From contig OX387192.1 of the NCBI GenBank assembly GCA_947561395.2, forward strand, positions 10,638,221 to 10,702,220: a stretch of DNA of 64,000 nucleotides, in the 5' to 3' direction. This DNA is from Buxus sempervirens (taxonomy: Eukaryota > Streptophyta > Magnoliopsida > Buxales > Buxaceae). Positions 35,653-46,354 of this stretch are shown here, piece after piece (position 1 is the first letter of the stretch; each line of letters opens with the position of its first letter). The position numbers and the translations under genes were made by a program. Below the pieces are notes generated by a model. That model was given only the letters and a program-made list of their open reading frames with translations. It was not told the DNA's origin and searched no databases.

Positions 35653-37132
35653 TGTCAACACCCCATTTTTGCACCAAAATTACCCAAGATGCATATCTTA
35701 AACTGGTACATATGTGGGCACATAAATCGAGGTTCTTATGATGGACCCATCTTTTTGAAATAACAAGCCTATAATAAAGTGAATTCTGAGTCGATTCCGA
35801 TGCACCAAACCGTGCTCAAATCTGATCTCAAAGGTTAAGTTATGGATAAAAGAAATGAAGGGTAGTTTGGGGATTTTTGAAAAAACCGAATGTAAGCACC
35901 TCATTTTTTGCATCCCTCTAAAAAGCCAGAAAACAAAACCCTAGAAGACATGCCAAAACCCTAAGAAGCAAAAGATGACTTTTTGCCTGAGCCCAAATTG
36001 ATAGCTACACCCTATCCCAATGGGTAGAGAATCCCGACAAGGTTCCAACACAATTAAGTTTGCAGGAATCGAAGCCTGGATGGAAAAGATATGAGCAAAA
36101 CAGTCCTAGGGGCAAATTAGTCAAAGTTTAAAATGTCTTAATTAAACTAATTAAGATAAATGAGAAATAATAAAAATCGGAAGAGCTTGATTCGACCGAG
36201 TGGGCAGCTGAGTCACCTCAGCCGTCAACTCAACCAAAAAAAGGGAGAGAAAAAGGCAAATCTGAAAGATTTTCTGCGACCGCATATAGAGTGCGGTCGA
36301 TTTTTCGGCCACCGTTCGCGCGAGCCAATTAAGGCAAGCAGTGGACGAAAATGAACCGCACTGTAAGTTCGGTCACTTTTGCGTCAACCTACGCCTACCC
36401 ATTTTGTCCCCTATTTAATGTTGAAAAGATGCCGACCGACCCGCACATGCCATGCGGTTTCGACCAAACCGCACATACTGTGCAGTTTCGACCAAAATGC
36501 ATGTGTGGTTTTGTCTCTGTATTCTATAAAAGCAAATTTGAACAGTACACAAGGGATGGTTAGTTTTGACTGTTCCTTCTCCTTCTTCTTTGCTCCCTGA
36601 ACCTCCGAATCCCCCCTTCAACCCCTCCTTGCTTCCTACATCCCAAAAACCCATTTCTAAGACTCTTTCACCCCTCCTCCCTTCTTTCTCCTCCCATCCT
36701 CACTTGAAAACCACTCCAAGAACCTGTTGTTGGTGTTGAAAGGAAGTGCTCCAACACTGTTTTGCTTCAAGGAGGTGTACACTCATCACTCCAAAACCCC
36801 CAACCCCCAAGGTAATGTTTCCTATTACCTTTTGTTGCATATATGTAAGAAGGAGGTCATTCCATAGTGTTTAGAAAAAACATGGTTTCTCTGTTGTTTA
36901 AATCTGTGTTCCTACATAATTCTCATGTGTTTTTATCTCATCTTCGTCCCATGAAAGCATCCTAAGGTAAGAAGAAGTATACGTGCAGTTTTATGGGAGG
37001 ATGAGATACCTCATTCATACACTTTTGGGGTATTTTCAGTTGTTGTTTTGTATGTTTTGTTTATTTTTAGGAGGGAGCATGTTCCCCCTTGCTGGATCAT
37101 CCATTGTACCCCTATGTAAACCCCCCTCTCCG

Positions 37133-38822
37133 TGTAACACCCCAATAAACCGCATCTCGTCCCTTTGGACTAAGATCAGCTAAAGGATGTTAACCAGGCC
37201 CTAATAAACATGATGGTAAAGTTTTCCTTTATTTTTTTGACAAAAGGCGTATATAACGCCTAGAAAATGGACGATATCCAAGTGTGAGAAATGCCTGATA
37301 AACGTGGGTGCAAGATATACTATATGTGTACAGTCAAACTAACTATAAAAGAGGCATTTAAAGTATAGAGCACGAGGGAAAGGTATCAAAAGAACCCATT
37401 AAAAGTTATATACATGGTTTTACAAAAGTGGGTCATCTAAGCATCTCACTTCCCTCTCTTTCTCTCTTTCTATCTACATAAATCCAAAATAAGATATACA
37501 TTTATCTAAGGAGACCTAGCTGGCCTGAAGAAATCCTCCTCTCGGTAACCCAAAGCTTTCTCCTTCCCCTTATCAGCTTTAGCTCCAGACGTCGATGGAT
37601 CTAAAACAAAACCGATAAACCACGTTTGATGAGACGAAAGGTCCCAGTAAGCAACACTATGCATGCTTTTGAAAACCACAGTTCATGCCATATCTTTTCA
37701 ATTCCATGATGCATAGCAATGTATCGAAAACCGATGTAACAATGCCGATATACATCTTTGCCTATCATTCATGATATTTAGCACAAGCATACAAGGGCAT
37801 TCATTAATCAATGGAAATCAGCATTAAAATATACTAACTCTTAGCAACAACAACCATGTTAATCTTATTCCATTTATAGAGTTAATTAGGTGGTTTAATT
37901 GTAAACGTCATGACCACATCTAACTCTATAGGTTTCCCATATAGGTTAGGCATCCAACCCGATTCCCCTTGGTATTGGACATCCTAACGCCGATTCCCCT
38001 TAGCGTAGGGCATCCAGATGAAGCTTGGGCATCAGCCACTGATTCCCGTTGGTGCTGGAATTCAGTACAACCATCGGCTTCCAGCCTGCATCAATAGAAA
38101 CCACACATGATGAAACAACAGTATCCAAGGTCACAACATTTATAATTAAACACACCTACTTAAGTTATACGGATCGGCATCTTAAGTTAAAATTTTATGC
38201 CTTTCATTTTATTTGGTATCTCACACAATCGTTTCCATGTCAACAGAATTATGTTTCTCAAACACAGCCCGTAGGGCTACTAATTCACAGTTATCCAGGC
38301 CATTGCCTCATAGTTTACATTTCATTTTCAGATCATGGGCCTATGCCCTCATGCTTCCATACATTTCATGTATAAATTCAGGCAATGATTTCTTATGCAA
38401 ACAGAATATCACATTTATCTCAATTCGCAAACCTACTATAGTCACATGCATCTAAAATAAATTGCAACTTATTTAACAGCAACATATAATAATATTAATC
38501 TCATATTTGCAACAGAGATCCGAAATTCATTTTGAATTCAAGAAAACTAAAACAAGTTTTTCTTAGAAGGGTGTTGCTTACCTTGAAGCTATAATCACCT
38601 TCTTCTTAGCTTTAGCAACCCAAATACGAAATCAAAATACTGTTTTCTTCAAATTTCCAACTTTGTCTTCTCTCCAAGCTTAAGGTCCCTTCTTAATTTG
38701 AGGGCTCTGCTTTATGATTCCAATCTAGGCCTCTGAAGGATCACCTTCATAACACAAACCCTGTATCAGTTATAATATTACAATTATAACTTAAAGATTG
38801 ATCAGAAAGTTGGGATCTTACA
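37133..38822 (-). repeat. 3' LTR of Tekay-like element
   Basis: On the minus strand it reads TGTAAGATCCCAAC ... GGGGTGTTACA. It carries the same donor (AAG|GTAAGCAACAC near 38581), stem-loop array (about 37935-38075) and acceptor (TTTTGTTTTAG near 37600) as the 5' LTR. Confidence 0.97.
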
Positions 38823-38834
38823 TTCTCCCCTCCT
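38823..38834 (-). other. Polypurine tract of Tekay-like element
   Basis: AGGAGGGGAGAA on the minus strand, directly abutting the 3' LTR. It is the expected primer for plus-strand synthesis. Confidence 0.9.
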
Positions 38835-38850
38835 AATAAAAATTTTGTCC

Positions 38851-39264
38851 TCAAAATTTACCTTGTATTTGATTAAATAGGAAAGGATACTTCATCTGCA
38901 TTTCTTTTTCACTTTCCCATGTGGCTTCTTCTACCGTATGATGCTGCCACAGTACCTTTACCAGAGGGATGGTTTTGGTACAAAGAACCTTCTCCTTCCT
39001 ATCTAATATCCGAATTGGTCCCTCCTCAAAAGTTGCATCTTCCCTTATGCTTAATGGCTTGTACTCAACTATATGGCTCAGATCATGTACATATTTGCGT
39101 AGCAATGAGACATGAAAAACGTCATGTACACGAGCTAGCTGTGGCGGCAACTCTAGCCTGTAAGCAACTGGACTTACTCTCTTCAGAATACGAAAAGGTC
39201 CAATAAATCATGGGGACAACTTGCCTTGCTTGCTGAACCTCACAATACCACGATACGGTGACAC
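38851..39264 (-). pseudogene. pol: Tekay-like pol, exon 2: integrase C-terminus and chromodomain
   Basis: Continues the integrase from VSPYRG after the predicted intron, then the [16 protein letters not shown] block and a chromodomain-like end ([14 protein letters not shown]) before TAA at 38851-38853. In chromoviruses this domain steers integration toward particular chromatin. One TGA (CGA to TGA type change) interrupts it near 39211, between KLSP and FIGPF. The order and sequence place the element in the Tekay/Del group. Confidence 0.85.
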
Positions 39265-39354
39265 CTTCAAATGCAAAAGAGCTTGCATTATTACAAAATA
39301 ACTTATAACAATTGAACTTATACAAGTTCAAGTCAAAGAAAAGCTTAATCTTAC
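39265..39354 (-). other. Predicted 90-nt GT-AG intron in pol
   Basis: On the minus strand AAAG|GTAAGATTAAG ... TTTGAAG|GTGTCACC. Removing it joins GDLVFLK to VSPYRG in frame and restores the family's usual FLKVSP. Unspliced, translation stops 10 codons after that lysine. It is AT-rich like plant introns. An insertion with chance splice sites is the alternative. Confidence 0.7.
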
Positions 39355-41867
39355 CTTTAGGAACACCAAGTCTCCCACTACAAACTCTAAGTGGCGTCGT
39401 CTTGTGTCAGCATAGCTTTTCTGACGACTTTGAGCTTGTTTTAGACGTTTCACTATCAGATTCACTTTATTAGCACTTTCTTCAACCAAATCAGGACCCA
39501 AATACTGTTTTTCTCCCACTTCTTCCCAACAAAGAGGGGATCTACATCTCCTTCCATAGAGTGCCTCAAATGGTGCCATTTTGATACTGGAATGAAAACT
39601 ATTGTTGTACGAGAATTCTACCAAATCCAAATGTTTACTCCAGTTTCCTCCAAGATCTAACACACAGCAACGAAGCATGTCTTCTAAAGTCTGAATTGTA
39701 CGTTCTGACTGTCCGTCAGTCTGTGGGTGGAAACTCGTACTGAATTTGAGTTGTGTGCCCAAAGCACCCTGCAAACCCTTCCAGAATTTAGAAGTAAAGC
39801 GTGGATCTCGGTCAGATACTATAGAAACTGGAATACCATGTAACCGAACGACCTCACGCATATACAACTGTGCAAGCGATTGAAGTGATTTCGTCATGTT
39901 CACGGGCAAAAAGTGAGCTGATTTGGTCAATCGATCTACGATTACCCAAATAGCATCATGATGACGTATGGTTCTAGGAAATCCCGTGACAAAATCCATA
40001 GTCACTTGCTCCCATTTCCATTCTGGCACTGGTAATGGCTGCAACAAACCAGGAGACTTTCTATGCTCAGCTTTAACTTTTTGACAAATTATACATCTTG
40101 TTACATATTCTGCAATGTCCCGTTTCATTCTAGACCACCAGTACAAAGTATTCAAGTTATTAAACATCTTTGTACTACCAGGATGCACTGCATACTTTGA
40201 TCTGTGGCCCTTTTCCAAAATAATTCTTTTAATGTCCTCATCATTAGGTACACACAGTCTACCCCTGAACCACAAAATATCATTTTTGATTCTGAAGTCC
40301 TTTGCCTTAATTGACCCCTTCTTAACCAACCTTCTTGTTTTCATTAACTCTGGGTCTGTACGTTGCCCTTTCCAGATCCTTTGCATAAGTTCTGGCTCGA
40401 TATCAATACGTGCAATGCTAATACTGCTCTTTGCCAAATGGAACTCTGCTGGCCAATCCCTCACTGTAGCTATAAGACTGCACTGGCTAACCATAAAAGA
40501 AGATAATGCGGTAATGGATTCACCAGAAACTCCACTAAGGCTCAGTGCATCAGCTACTACGTTAGCTTTTCCAGGATGATATTGAATATCAAAGTTAAAG
40601 TCCTTTAGTAAATCTATCCATCTCCTCTGCCTCATATTCAGATCTTTTTGAGAAAAGATATATCGCAAACTTTTGTGATCTGAGAATATAGTAAACTGGG
40701 CACCATATAAATAATGTCGCCACACTTTCAATGCGAATACTATCGCAGCCAGCTCCAAATCGTGTGTAGCATAATTGCGTTCATGTGGTCTCAACAAACA
40801 TGAAGCGTAGGCTACAACCCTACCACCCTGCATTAGGACACAACCAAGTCCAATGCCTGAAGCATCGCAATATACCACAAATCCTTCATTTGCAACTGGT
40901 ATTATTAATATTGGAGCTGTAATCAAACGATTCTTAAGTTCCATAAAACTGTCTTCACACTTCTGGTCCCATTTGAATGCTACTGTCTTTTTAGTCAGAT
41001 TAGATAATGGGGCCGCAATTCTAGAGAATCCTTCGATAAAACAGCGATAATATCCTGCCATGCCCAAGAAACTACGAACTTCTGACACTATAGTGGGTCT
41101 AGACCAATCTGATACAGCCTTCACTTTAGTTGGGTCTACAGAAATCCCTTCACCAGATATTATATGCCCAAGGAATGAAATTTGTTCTAGCCAAAACTGG
41201 CACTTAGAAAACTTGGCATACAATCTGTTCTCCCACAACAACTGCAACACCAACTTGAGATGTTTAGTGTGTTCTTCCCTAGTCTTGGAATAGATAAGAA
41301 TATCATCAATAAACACTACTACAAACCGATCCAAGAAATTACGGAAAACTCTATTCATCAGGTCCATGAAAAAGGCCAGGGCGTTGGTCAACCCAAATGG
41401 CACAACTAGAAATTCAAAGTGCCCATATTTCGTCTGGAATGCTGTCTTTTCCACATCTTCCTCTGCTACTCTCAACTGATGGTAGCCGGATCTCAAATCT
41501 ATTTTAGAGAACCAAGTGGATCCCTTCAATTGATCAAATAGATCGTCTATGCGAGGTAGTGGGTATTTATTCTTTATAGTCACTTGATTTAGCAATCTGT
41601 AATCCACACATAACCTCATAGACCCATCCTTCTTCTTCACAAATAGTACAGGTGCTCCCCATGGGGATGTACTATGTCTGATAAACCCCTTTGCTAATAG
41701 GTCATCAATCTGCATCCTTAGCTCTTTATATTCCATTTCTGACATTCTGTATGGCTGTCTAGAAATTGGTTGTGTACCAGGTGCAAGTTGAATCCTAAAT
41801 TCAACTTCTCTTCTTGATGGTAAACCAGGCAAATCATCCAGAAATACATCCGGATAATCCCTAGCCA
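39355..41867 (-). CDS. pol: Tekay-like pol, exon 1: RT, RNase H, integrase
   Basis: About 838 codons on the minus strand with no internal stop. Residue numbers count from the first Met at 41868. Reverse transcriptase: [10 protein letters not shown] start at about 41, active-site FIDD at 186-189. RNase H: YCDASG at about 333 and THDLELAAI. Integrase: HHCC zinc region ending CIICQKVK, then MDFVTGFP (Asp), SDRDPRF (Asp) and [10 protein letters not shown] (Glu), a complete D,D-35-E set. The upstream end is cut by the TSD of solo LTR-A6, which separates it from protease; before that insertion the frame probably ran through. It would copy and integrate the element in the nucleus. Confidence 0.95.
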
Positions 41868-42764
41868 CTGGCTGTAAGACCCTGAATTTTGTGAGTTATT
41901 TATTTATTTATTTAGTTATTTATTCTGATGTATAAACTATGTTTATCAGGTTATTTTGTGGTTTGAGGGCTTAGCCCATACTCGTATTTACAGGCGTTAT
42001 ATAGCCATTTTTCTGAAAAATCGTAGTATTATCATTGTTACTATTAAAGTATAGTTATGTGATTATTAACGTAAATGGATGCGGAACATGTAGTATCTCC
42101 GGTGGGCGAGCATGCATAGGATCAAGGAAGTGGGAGAGTATTCGAGCGGCGTATGTATCAACTAAGTGTACTAAAAATGGAAAGTAGGGTTTGGGTTTAT
42201 GAGAATACGCTTATCATAATTTCAGAAACATTTTCGTTAAGTCTGGACATCAGGAGAACTAGCGATTTTGGCTGGAGTGGCGACTAGGGTTTTTGTTCGT
42301 GAAGAACCAGAAATCGCAAGTGCTGAAAGAAGGAGTTCGGAGTTGAAGTTCAGTGGGTTAACTCTCGCTGCTCGAGAAGTTTGGTTTGGAGAGATTTTCC
42401 TTCGCGTGCGTGGCCGGAGTAGAGATCGGCCGAGGTTTTACCATTCGGGAATAAGCGCACTCAGGTGAGTAGCACTGATTTACAACTGGGGTTTTGTGTT
42501 TTATGTTTCTCTCGAGCTTATTCTGATGCATGGTTTATATATTAAGTGATGGTATGAGTTTGCTGGTTTTTCTGGGTTTCGGGAAATTACTTGAACAGAG
42601 TCTCCGGATTGAGTTTTATATTTAAAAATGAAAGTGTTTAGATTAATTCCAAATATGGTTGGGAAGTCTTCTAGGAGTATTAGGAGGGTAGTAGAACAAT
42701 TACAGAGGTTCACAAACCGGCCAGTCATGCAGATCTCGAAATAACAGAGAAATGAAAATCACAG

Positions 42765-43035
42765 GGGGTATCCGCTCACCTCGCGCTCACCGGCGCTCAC
42801 CTCAGAGGTAGGCGCCCCGTTAAAAACGACCCACCGCCGAGCTCGCGCCCGGCTGGCGCTCAGCTCGCGCTCAGCGGAAAACTATGCGCCCATCTCGCGC
42901 GAATCTCGCGCCCACCTCACGCCCATCTCGCGCTCAGCTCACGCTCACCTAGCGTCGGGTGAGCGGCAGGTCGATTTTACCCTTTTTCTTCACCGCCGAC
43001 CGGCACTCACCTCGCGCCCACCTCAGTAAGTGAGC
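42765..43035 (+). repeat. GC-rich CGCTCACCTCGCGC island of LTR-A6
   Basis: A dense block of degenerate units such as GCGCTCACCTC and CTCGCGCCC in an otherwise AT-rich LTR. All LTR-A copies have a GC-rich block at the same relative place but built from different words (GCGCCTAG at 7950-8170, CGCCTAGGCGACC at 20935-21075, GATCGCCTAGGCG at 56190-56400). Confidence 0.8.
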
Positions 43036-43634
43036 GGCAGACCTATTTTGCTTATTAAATTAGAGATTTGAATTAACTAAGGGTATTTGGGTTACCTGAG
43101 GATTAAACCACTTCACTATTCACTTGTTTAGGAACCCTGGGAATCTATTTTGCCTAGGAAACTATTAGAGGAAAATTGAGTGAATTTCTTAAAAGCTTTC
43201 AAGTTTAGTTTAGGTTATTCATGAATATTATGCCAGATACCAAACCACTAAGAGTCACTAATTACACTTCATCTGTTTTATACACTGTTTTGATTGAGGA
43301 GTTATTCTATTCTGGTTTCACTGGTTTGGAAACTTTAAATGTACTGTAAAGATTTCCTTGGTATGAATGAATTGAGTTTTACTTCCATATGAATTGTGTT
43401 ACGGAAATGAGAAAATACTGAATGTACTTGAGGTACTGCTTGGTCCAGAGGGACAGGTGACAAATTGTGATGAGTTTTACATGATATGAAATGAATGGTT
43501 TTTCTTTGACATTGGTATTGAGATTATACGATGTTTTACTGTTTTGGTCTAGCTTGTCCTGGATCCAGATGTTTAAGCTTAGTAATGTGATGTTATTGTT
43601 GGTTGTTGGAATTGCATGGCCTTGTGTGTTGCCA

Positions 43635-43770
43635 CGACCGGTGTAGAGCAGCCAGAAACCCTGAGTAGGCCTGGTTGTCAATGCAGAAACCCGGGGAGTA
43701 GGCCTGCATTGGATGACGAAACCCTGAGTAGGCCATCATTTCAGAGTATCCGAAACCCTGAGTAGGCCGG
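43635..43770 (+). other. Stem-loop array of LTR-A6
   Basis: Four GAGTAGGCC-bearing units. The best hairpin pairs CAATGCAG with CTGCATTG (43679-43711) around an AAACCC...GAGTAGGC loop. The next pairs ATGACG with CATCAT at 5 of 6 positions. Relative to LTR-A2 the first stem has changed on both sides and still pairs. Confidence 0.65.
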
Positions 43771-43993
43771 AACTGTGTACATGGAGGTGTGGAGTGTCTA
43801 CTTGGCATGTTTAATTTATCAACTAAACGATAGTCATGACATTGACCAATCGATGTGTTATTGTACTTAACTCATATGTGATTTGTTGATTTGAACTTGG
43901 GAAATTGATGTTGGTTGTTTAAACGTATTGTAGTGTTGTCGATGCATAGTTTTAAAATGTGATCAACTATTTCTGCATGCATGTGCTACTCGC

Positions 43994-44011
43994 TGAGATA
44001 TTCGTATCTCA
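43994..44011 (+). other. TTCG-loop hairpin of LTR-A6
   Basis: TGAGATA and TATCTCA form a 7-bp stem around TTCG, about 25 nt before the acceptor. The same hairpin is perfect in LTR-A3 (7341-7358) and present with G-T pairs in LTR-A4 and LTR-A5. In RNA it would be a stable UUCG tetraloop. Confidence 0.7.
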
Positions 44012-44036
44012 CTCTGTTGTTGTTCTGTTTTTTCAG

Positions 44037-44113
44037 ATACTCGTGGTGAGGCGATTACTGGGGTAGATCCTGCTGAGGCATATAGGGAGGAAGACTACTA
44101 TTACCTTCCTTAG
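44037..44113 (+). CDS. Conserved short exon of LTR-A6 (hypothetical)
   Basis: In the phase used in LTR-A3 the frame is open from the acceptor to TAG at 44111-44113 and ends YREEDYYYLP. The block uses TAT AGG GAG GAA GAC TAC TAT where LTR-A3 uses TAT CGT GAG GAG GAC TAT TTT, so nearly all differences are synonymous. Exon 1 of this copy has a stop (TAA) shortly before the donor in the matching phase, so this copy does not give a long product. Confidence 0.35.
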
Positions 44114-44365
44114 ACTTGTAGGTTATCTGTTCCGAATTTGAGAACTTTGAATTAATTGAGATGTATTAAAGTAAATTGGGGATGAACCATATGATTCCAG
44201 TTCAGTTTAAATGTTACAATTTTGCATAAATGGAAATGTGCACTCTGTCAGGTTATAAATGTATGATTATCCAGCGATCATAAATTGATTAACGATCCTT
44301 GCCTAACCTCCGTGAGACGTGTTATATCTTTAATGAACAACACGGATCCGGGGCGTTACACTGGC

Positions 44366-44814
44366 ACATCATCGAGAGTCAACTTACTACTCTCTTCTGT
44401 CTCAGCTTCCATAGAAGCAACAAGACTGATCCGGGTATTCAACCCTTGACTCATAAAACATTGAATTGGTCCACCAGGACTATTGACTGTGATTGACTTT
44501 TGAAAGAAATCAATGGTCACATGGTGCTTAGACAACCAATCCATGCCTAATATCACATCATACCCACTGATATCCAGACTAATCAAATCTCCGGGTAATT
44601 CTAATCTTCCCAGTCTAATCATGCAATCTTTAAACACTGTTTCTACACTGCTATTCTTTCCCAAAGGAGTACTAACAGTCAATGGAAATTCCATAACAGA
44701 CGGAAATAACCCAGCATGGCATGCACATTTAGGAGTAATAAAGGAGTGAGTAGCTCCTGAATCAAACAAACTCAAAGCAGAATGACCAGAAATAAATATA
44801 GTACCTCCAACCAC
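44366..44814 (-). CDS. pol: Tekay-like protease
   Basis: Retropepsin-like aspartic protease: LFDSGATHSFI at about residues 16-26 (DSG active site), then VILGMDWLSKHHVTID, the usual second part of plant gypsy proteases. It would release Gag and Pol products. The left end is the TSD of solo LTR-A6, after which RT would continue. On the gag side the frame extends upstream, with a frame change near 44918 separating it from gag, either programmed or a lesion. Confidence 0.92.
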
Positions 44815-44849
44815 TGATGGTACATCAGCTACAGACTGCTCAGAAGGTT

Positions 44850-46199
44850 CTATAGCATAAGCTCTGGCCTGAAGATGCTGTGGCTGTAATGGTGTAGTCT
44901 GGTCCTCTGCTCTAATAGGGGTGCTCCACCTCCGCCTACTAGTCTGCCTTGCTGCCTCTGGCCTCCATGTCTTCCTCTATAAGGTTGTGGCCGCTGATAT
45001 CTCGGTGTGTTTGCAGTAGGCAATGCCTCTGACTGATATGGTCGTGACTGCAATGACTGGTACTGAGCAGGATGTGGGCAGTCAGCAATCCTATGGCCAT
45101 GCTGACCACACCTATAGCAAGCTCCTGCCGGTGCAAAACACGGCCCTGGTATATGAGACCTACCGCACCTAGGACAGCTGGCAGTCACTAGCCTCTGACT
45201 TTGCCCTGCCTGGAAACCTCCCCTAAACTGTCCTGATCCACTAGACCTCCACTGATCTCTAGGAGTGACCCTCTGCCTTTGATCTCTAGCAGGAAATCTC
45301 TGCTGACTATATGCTGGTCGAGGTGGCACTCTCGGCGCTCTCACCTCCATAGCTCTCTCCTCTATAGCCCTCGCAGCTACAGTGGCCTTGTGCACTAACT
45401 CGTGGAAGACGGTACAGCAAAACATTTCAACCTTTTCTTTAATATCCGGCCTCAATCCCCGCTGAAAGTGTCTAGTCCTGTCTTCCTCTGTCTCCACAAT
45501 CCGAGGTGCAAATCGTGAAAGCTCTGCAAACCTTGCCTCGTAGTGTGCAACCGACATGTCTCCCTGAGATATACTCATAAACTCCTCTGCTTTCCTCACC
45601 CTTACATGCTCTGGAAAGTAACGTAGATCAAATCTACGCTTGAACTCCGCCCATGTAATAGGCACACCGGTAATAGCCATCTCATTCTGTACAGATCTCC
45701 ACCAATAATCTGCATCACCACGTAACATAAACATGGCTAAGGTCACCTTATCTTCCTCTGGACATCGAGAAGCAACAAAGATCTTCTCTATTTGTTTAAT
45801 CCAACCTTCAGCTTCCATTGGATCTGGACTTCCATAAAAAGGTGGAGGAGACAATCTCCTAAAGCTCCTCATGGGATCATCCATTTCCCTTGCTCTGCCC
45901 CTTTGTTCTTGCTCACCTCTGGGCTGGTTATGTGGCTGTTGCTGATTCATAGCAATTGCCTGTCTAAGGGTAGAAGATATCTCCCCAAACTCAAGTAAAA
46001 TCTGACCCATCTGCCTTTGTGTGAGTGGGGCATCAAGTGCAGCAACGGGAACATCCGCTGGAGCTGCAACTGGCACATCAGCAGGAATCTCAGCTGGTAC
46101 CTCAACTGGCTCACCCGCTGGAATATCAGGAGCAGGAGTAGGAGCAGGCACAGCTGCTGCTGCGGCTCGGCGAGGTCTACCCCTCCGTCGGGGTGCCAT
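44850..46199 (-). CDS. gag: Tekay-like Gag
   Basis: From MAPRRRGRPRRAA an Ala/Pro-rich N-terminus leads to the retrotransposon Gag domain (PPFYGSPDPMEAEGWI, then MLRGDADYWW, about residues 120-250), a Gln/Arg-rich linker and a zinc knuckle CYRCGQHGHRIADC, preceded by a partial CPRCGRSHIPGPC. I chose the Met at 46199 because family members start with this basic motif. The ATG at 46226 adds nine residues. It lies after the primer site. Its C-terminal 25 or so residues are out of phase with the protease, suggesting a shift near 44918. Confidence 0.93.
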   Translation of the reverse strand: MAPRRRGRPRRAAAAAVPAPTPAPDIPAGEPVEVPAEIPADVPVAAPADVPVAALDAPLTQRQMGQILLEFGEISSTLRQAIAMNQQQPHNQPRGEQEQRGRAREMDDPMRSFRRLSPPPFYGSPDPMEAEGWIKQIEKIFVASRCPEEDKVTLAMFMLRGDADYWWRSVQNEMAITGVPITWAEFKRRFDLRYFPEHVRVRKAEEFMSISQGDMSVAHYEARFAELSRFAPRIVETEEDRTRHFQRGLRPDIKEKVEMFCCTVFHELVHKATVAARAIEERAMEVRAPRVPPRPAYSQQRFPARDQRQRVTPRDQWRSSGSGQFRGGFQAGQSQRLVTASCPRCGRSHIPGPCFAPAGACYRCGQHGHRIADCPHPAQYQSLQSRPYQSEALPTANTPRYQRPQPYRGRHGGQRQQGRLVGGGGAPLLEQRTRLHHYSHSIFRPELML

Positions 46200-46338
46200 C
46201 ACAATCTGAAATTTACAAAATTTCAATCAAAACCAAAAATGCAAAGTCCTAAAAAGTTCAAGGTTCTAATTATAGCACTCTCAACCCAATCCCAACCTAA
46301 AGCTGCTAATCCTAGGTTGAGGTTCATATGGATCTTTT

Positions 46339-46350
46339 GCTTTGATACCA
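46339..46350 (-). other. Primer-binding site of Tekay-like element
   Basis: TGGTATCAAAGC on the minus strand, 4 nt from the 5' LTR. It differs by one base from the common tRNA-Met site TGGTATCAGAGC. Confidence 0.9.
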
Positions 46351-46354
46351 AAAT

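Larger units (their letters stand above)
41873..44360 (+). mobile_element. Solo LTR-A6, nested in the Tekay-like pol
   Basis: It starts TGTAAGACCCTGAATTTT, ends GATCCGGGGCGTTACA, is 2488 bp long and has a perfect TSD, CTGGC (41868-41872 and 44361-44365). It lies between protease and RT of the host element. It is the clearest copy of the LTR-A plan: donor CTCAG|GTGAGTAGCACT at 42465, GC-rich island 42765-43035, stem-loop array 43635-43770, TTCG hairpin 43994-44011 and acceptor TTTTTTCAG at 44036 (predicted intron 1572 nt). Confidence 0.97.
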
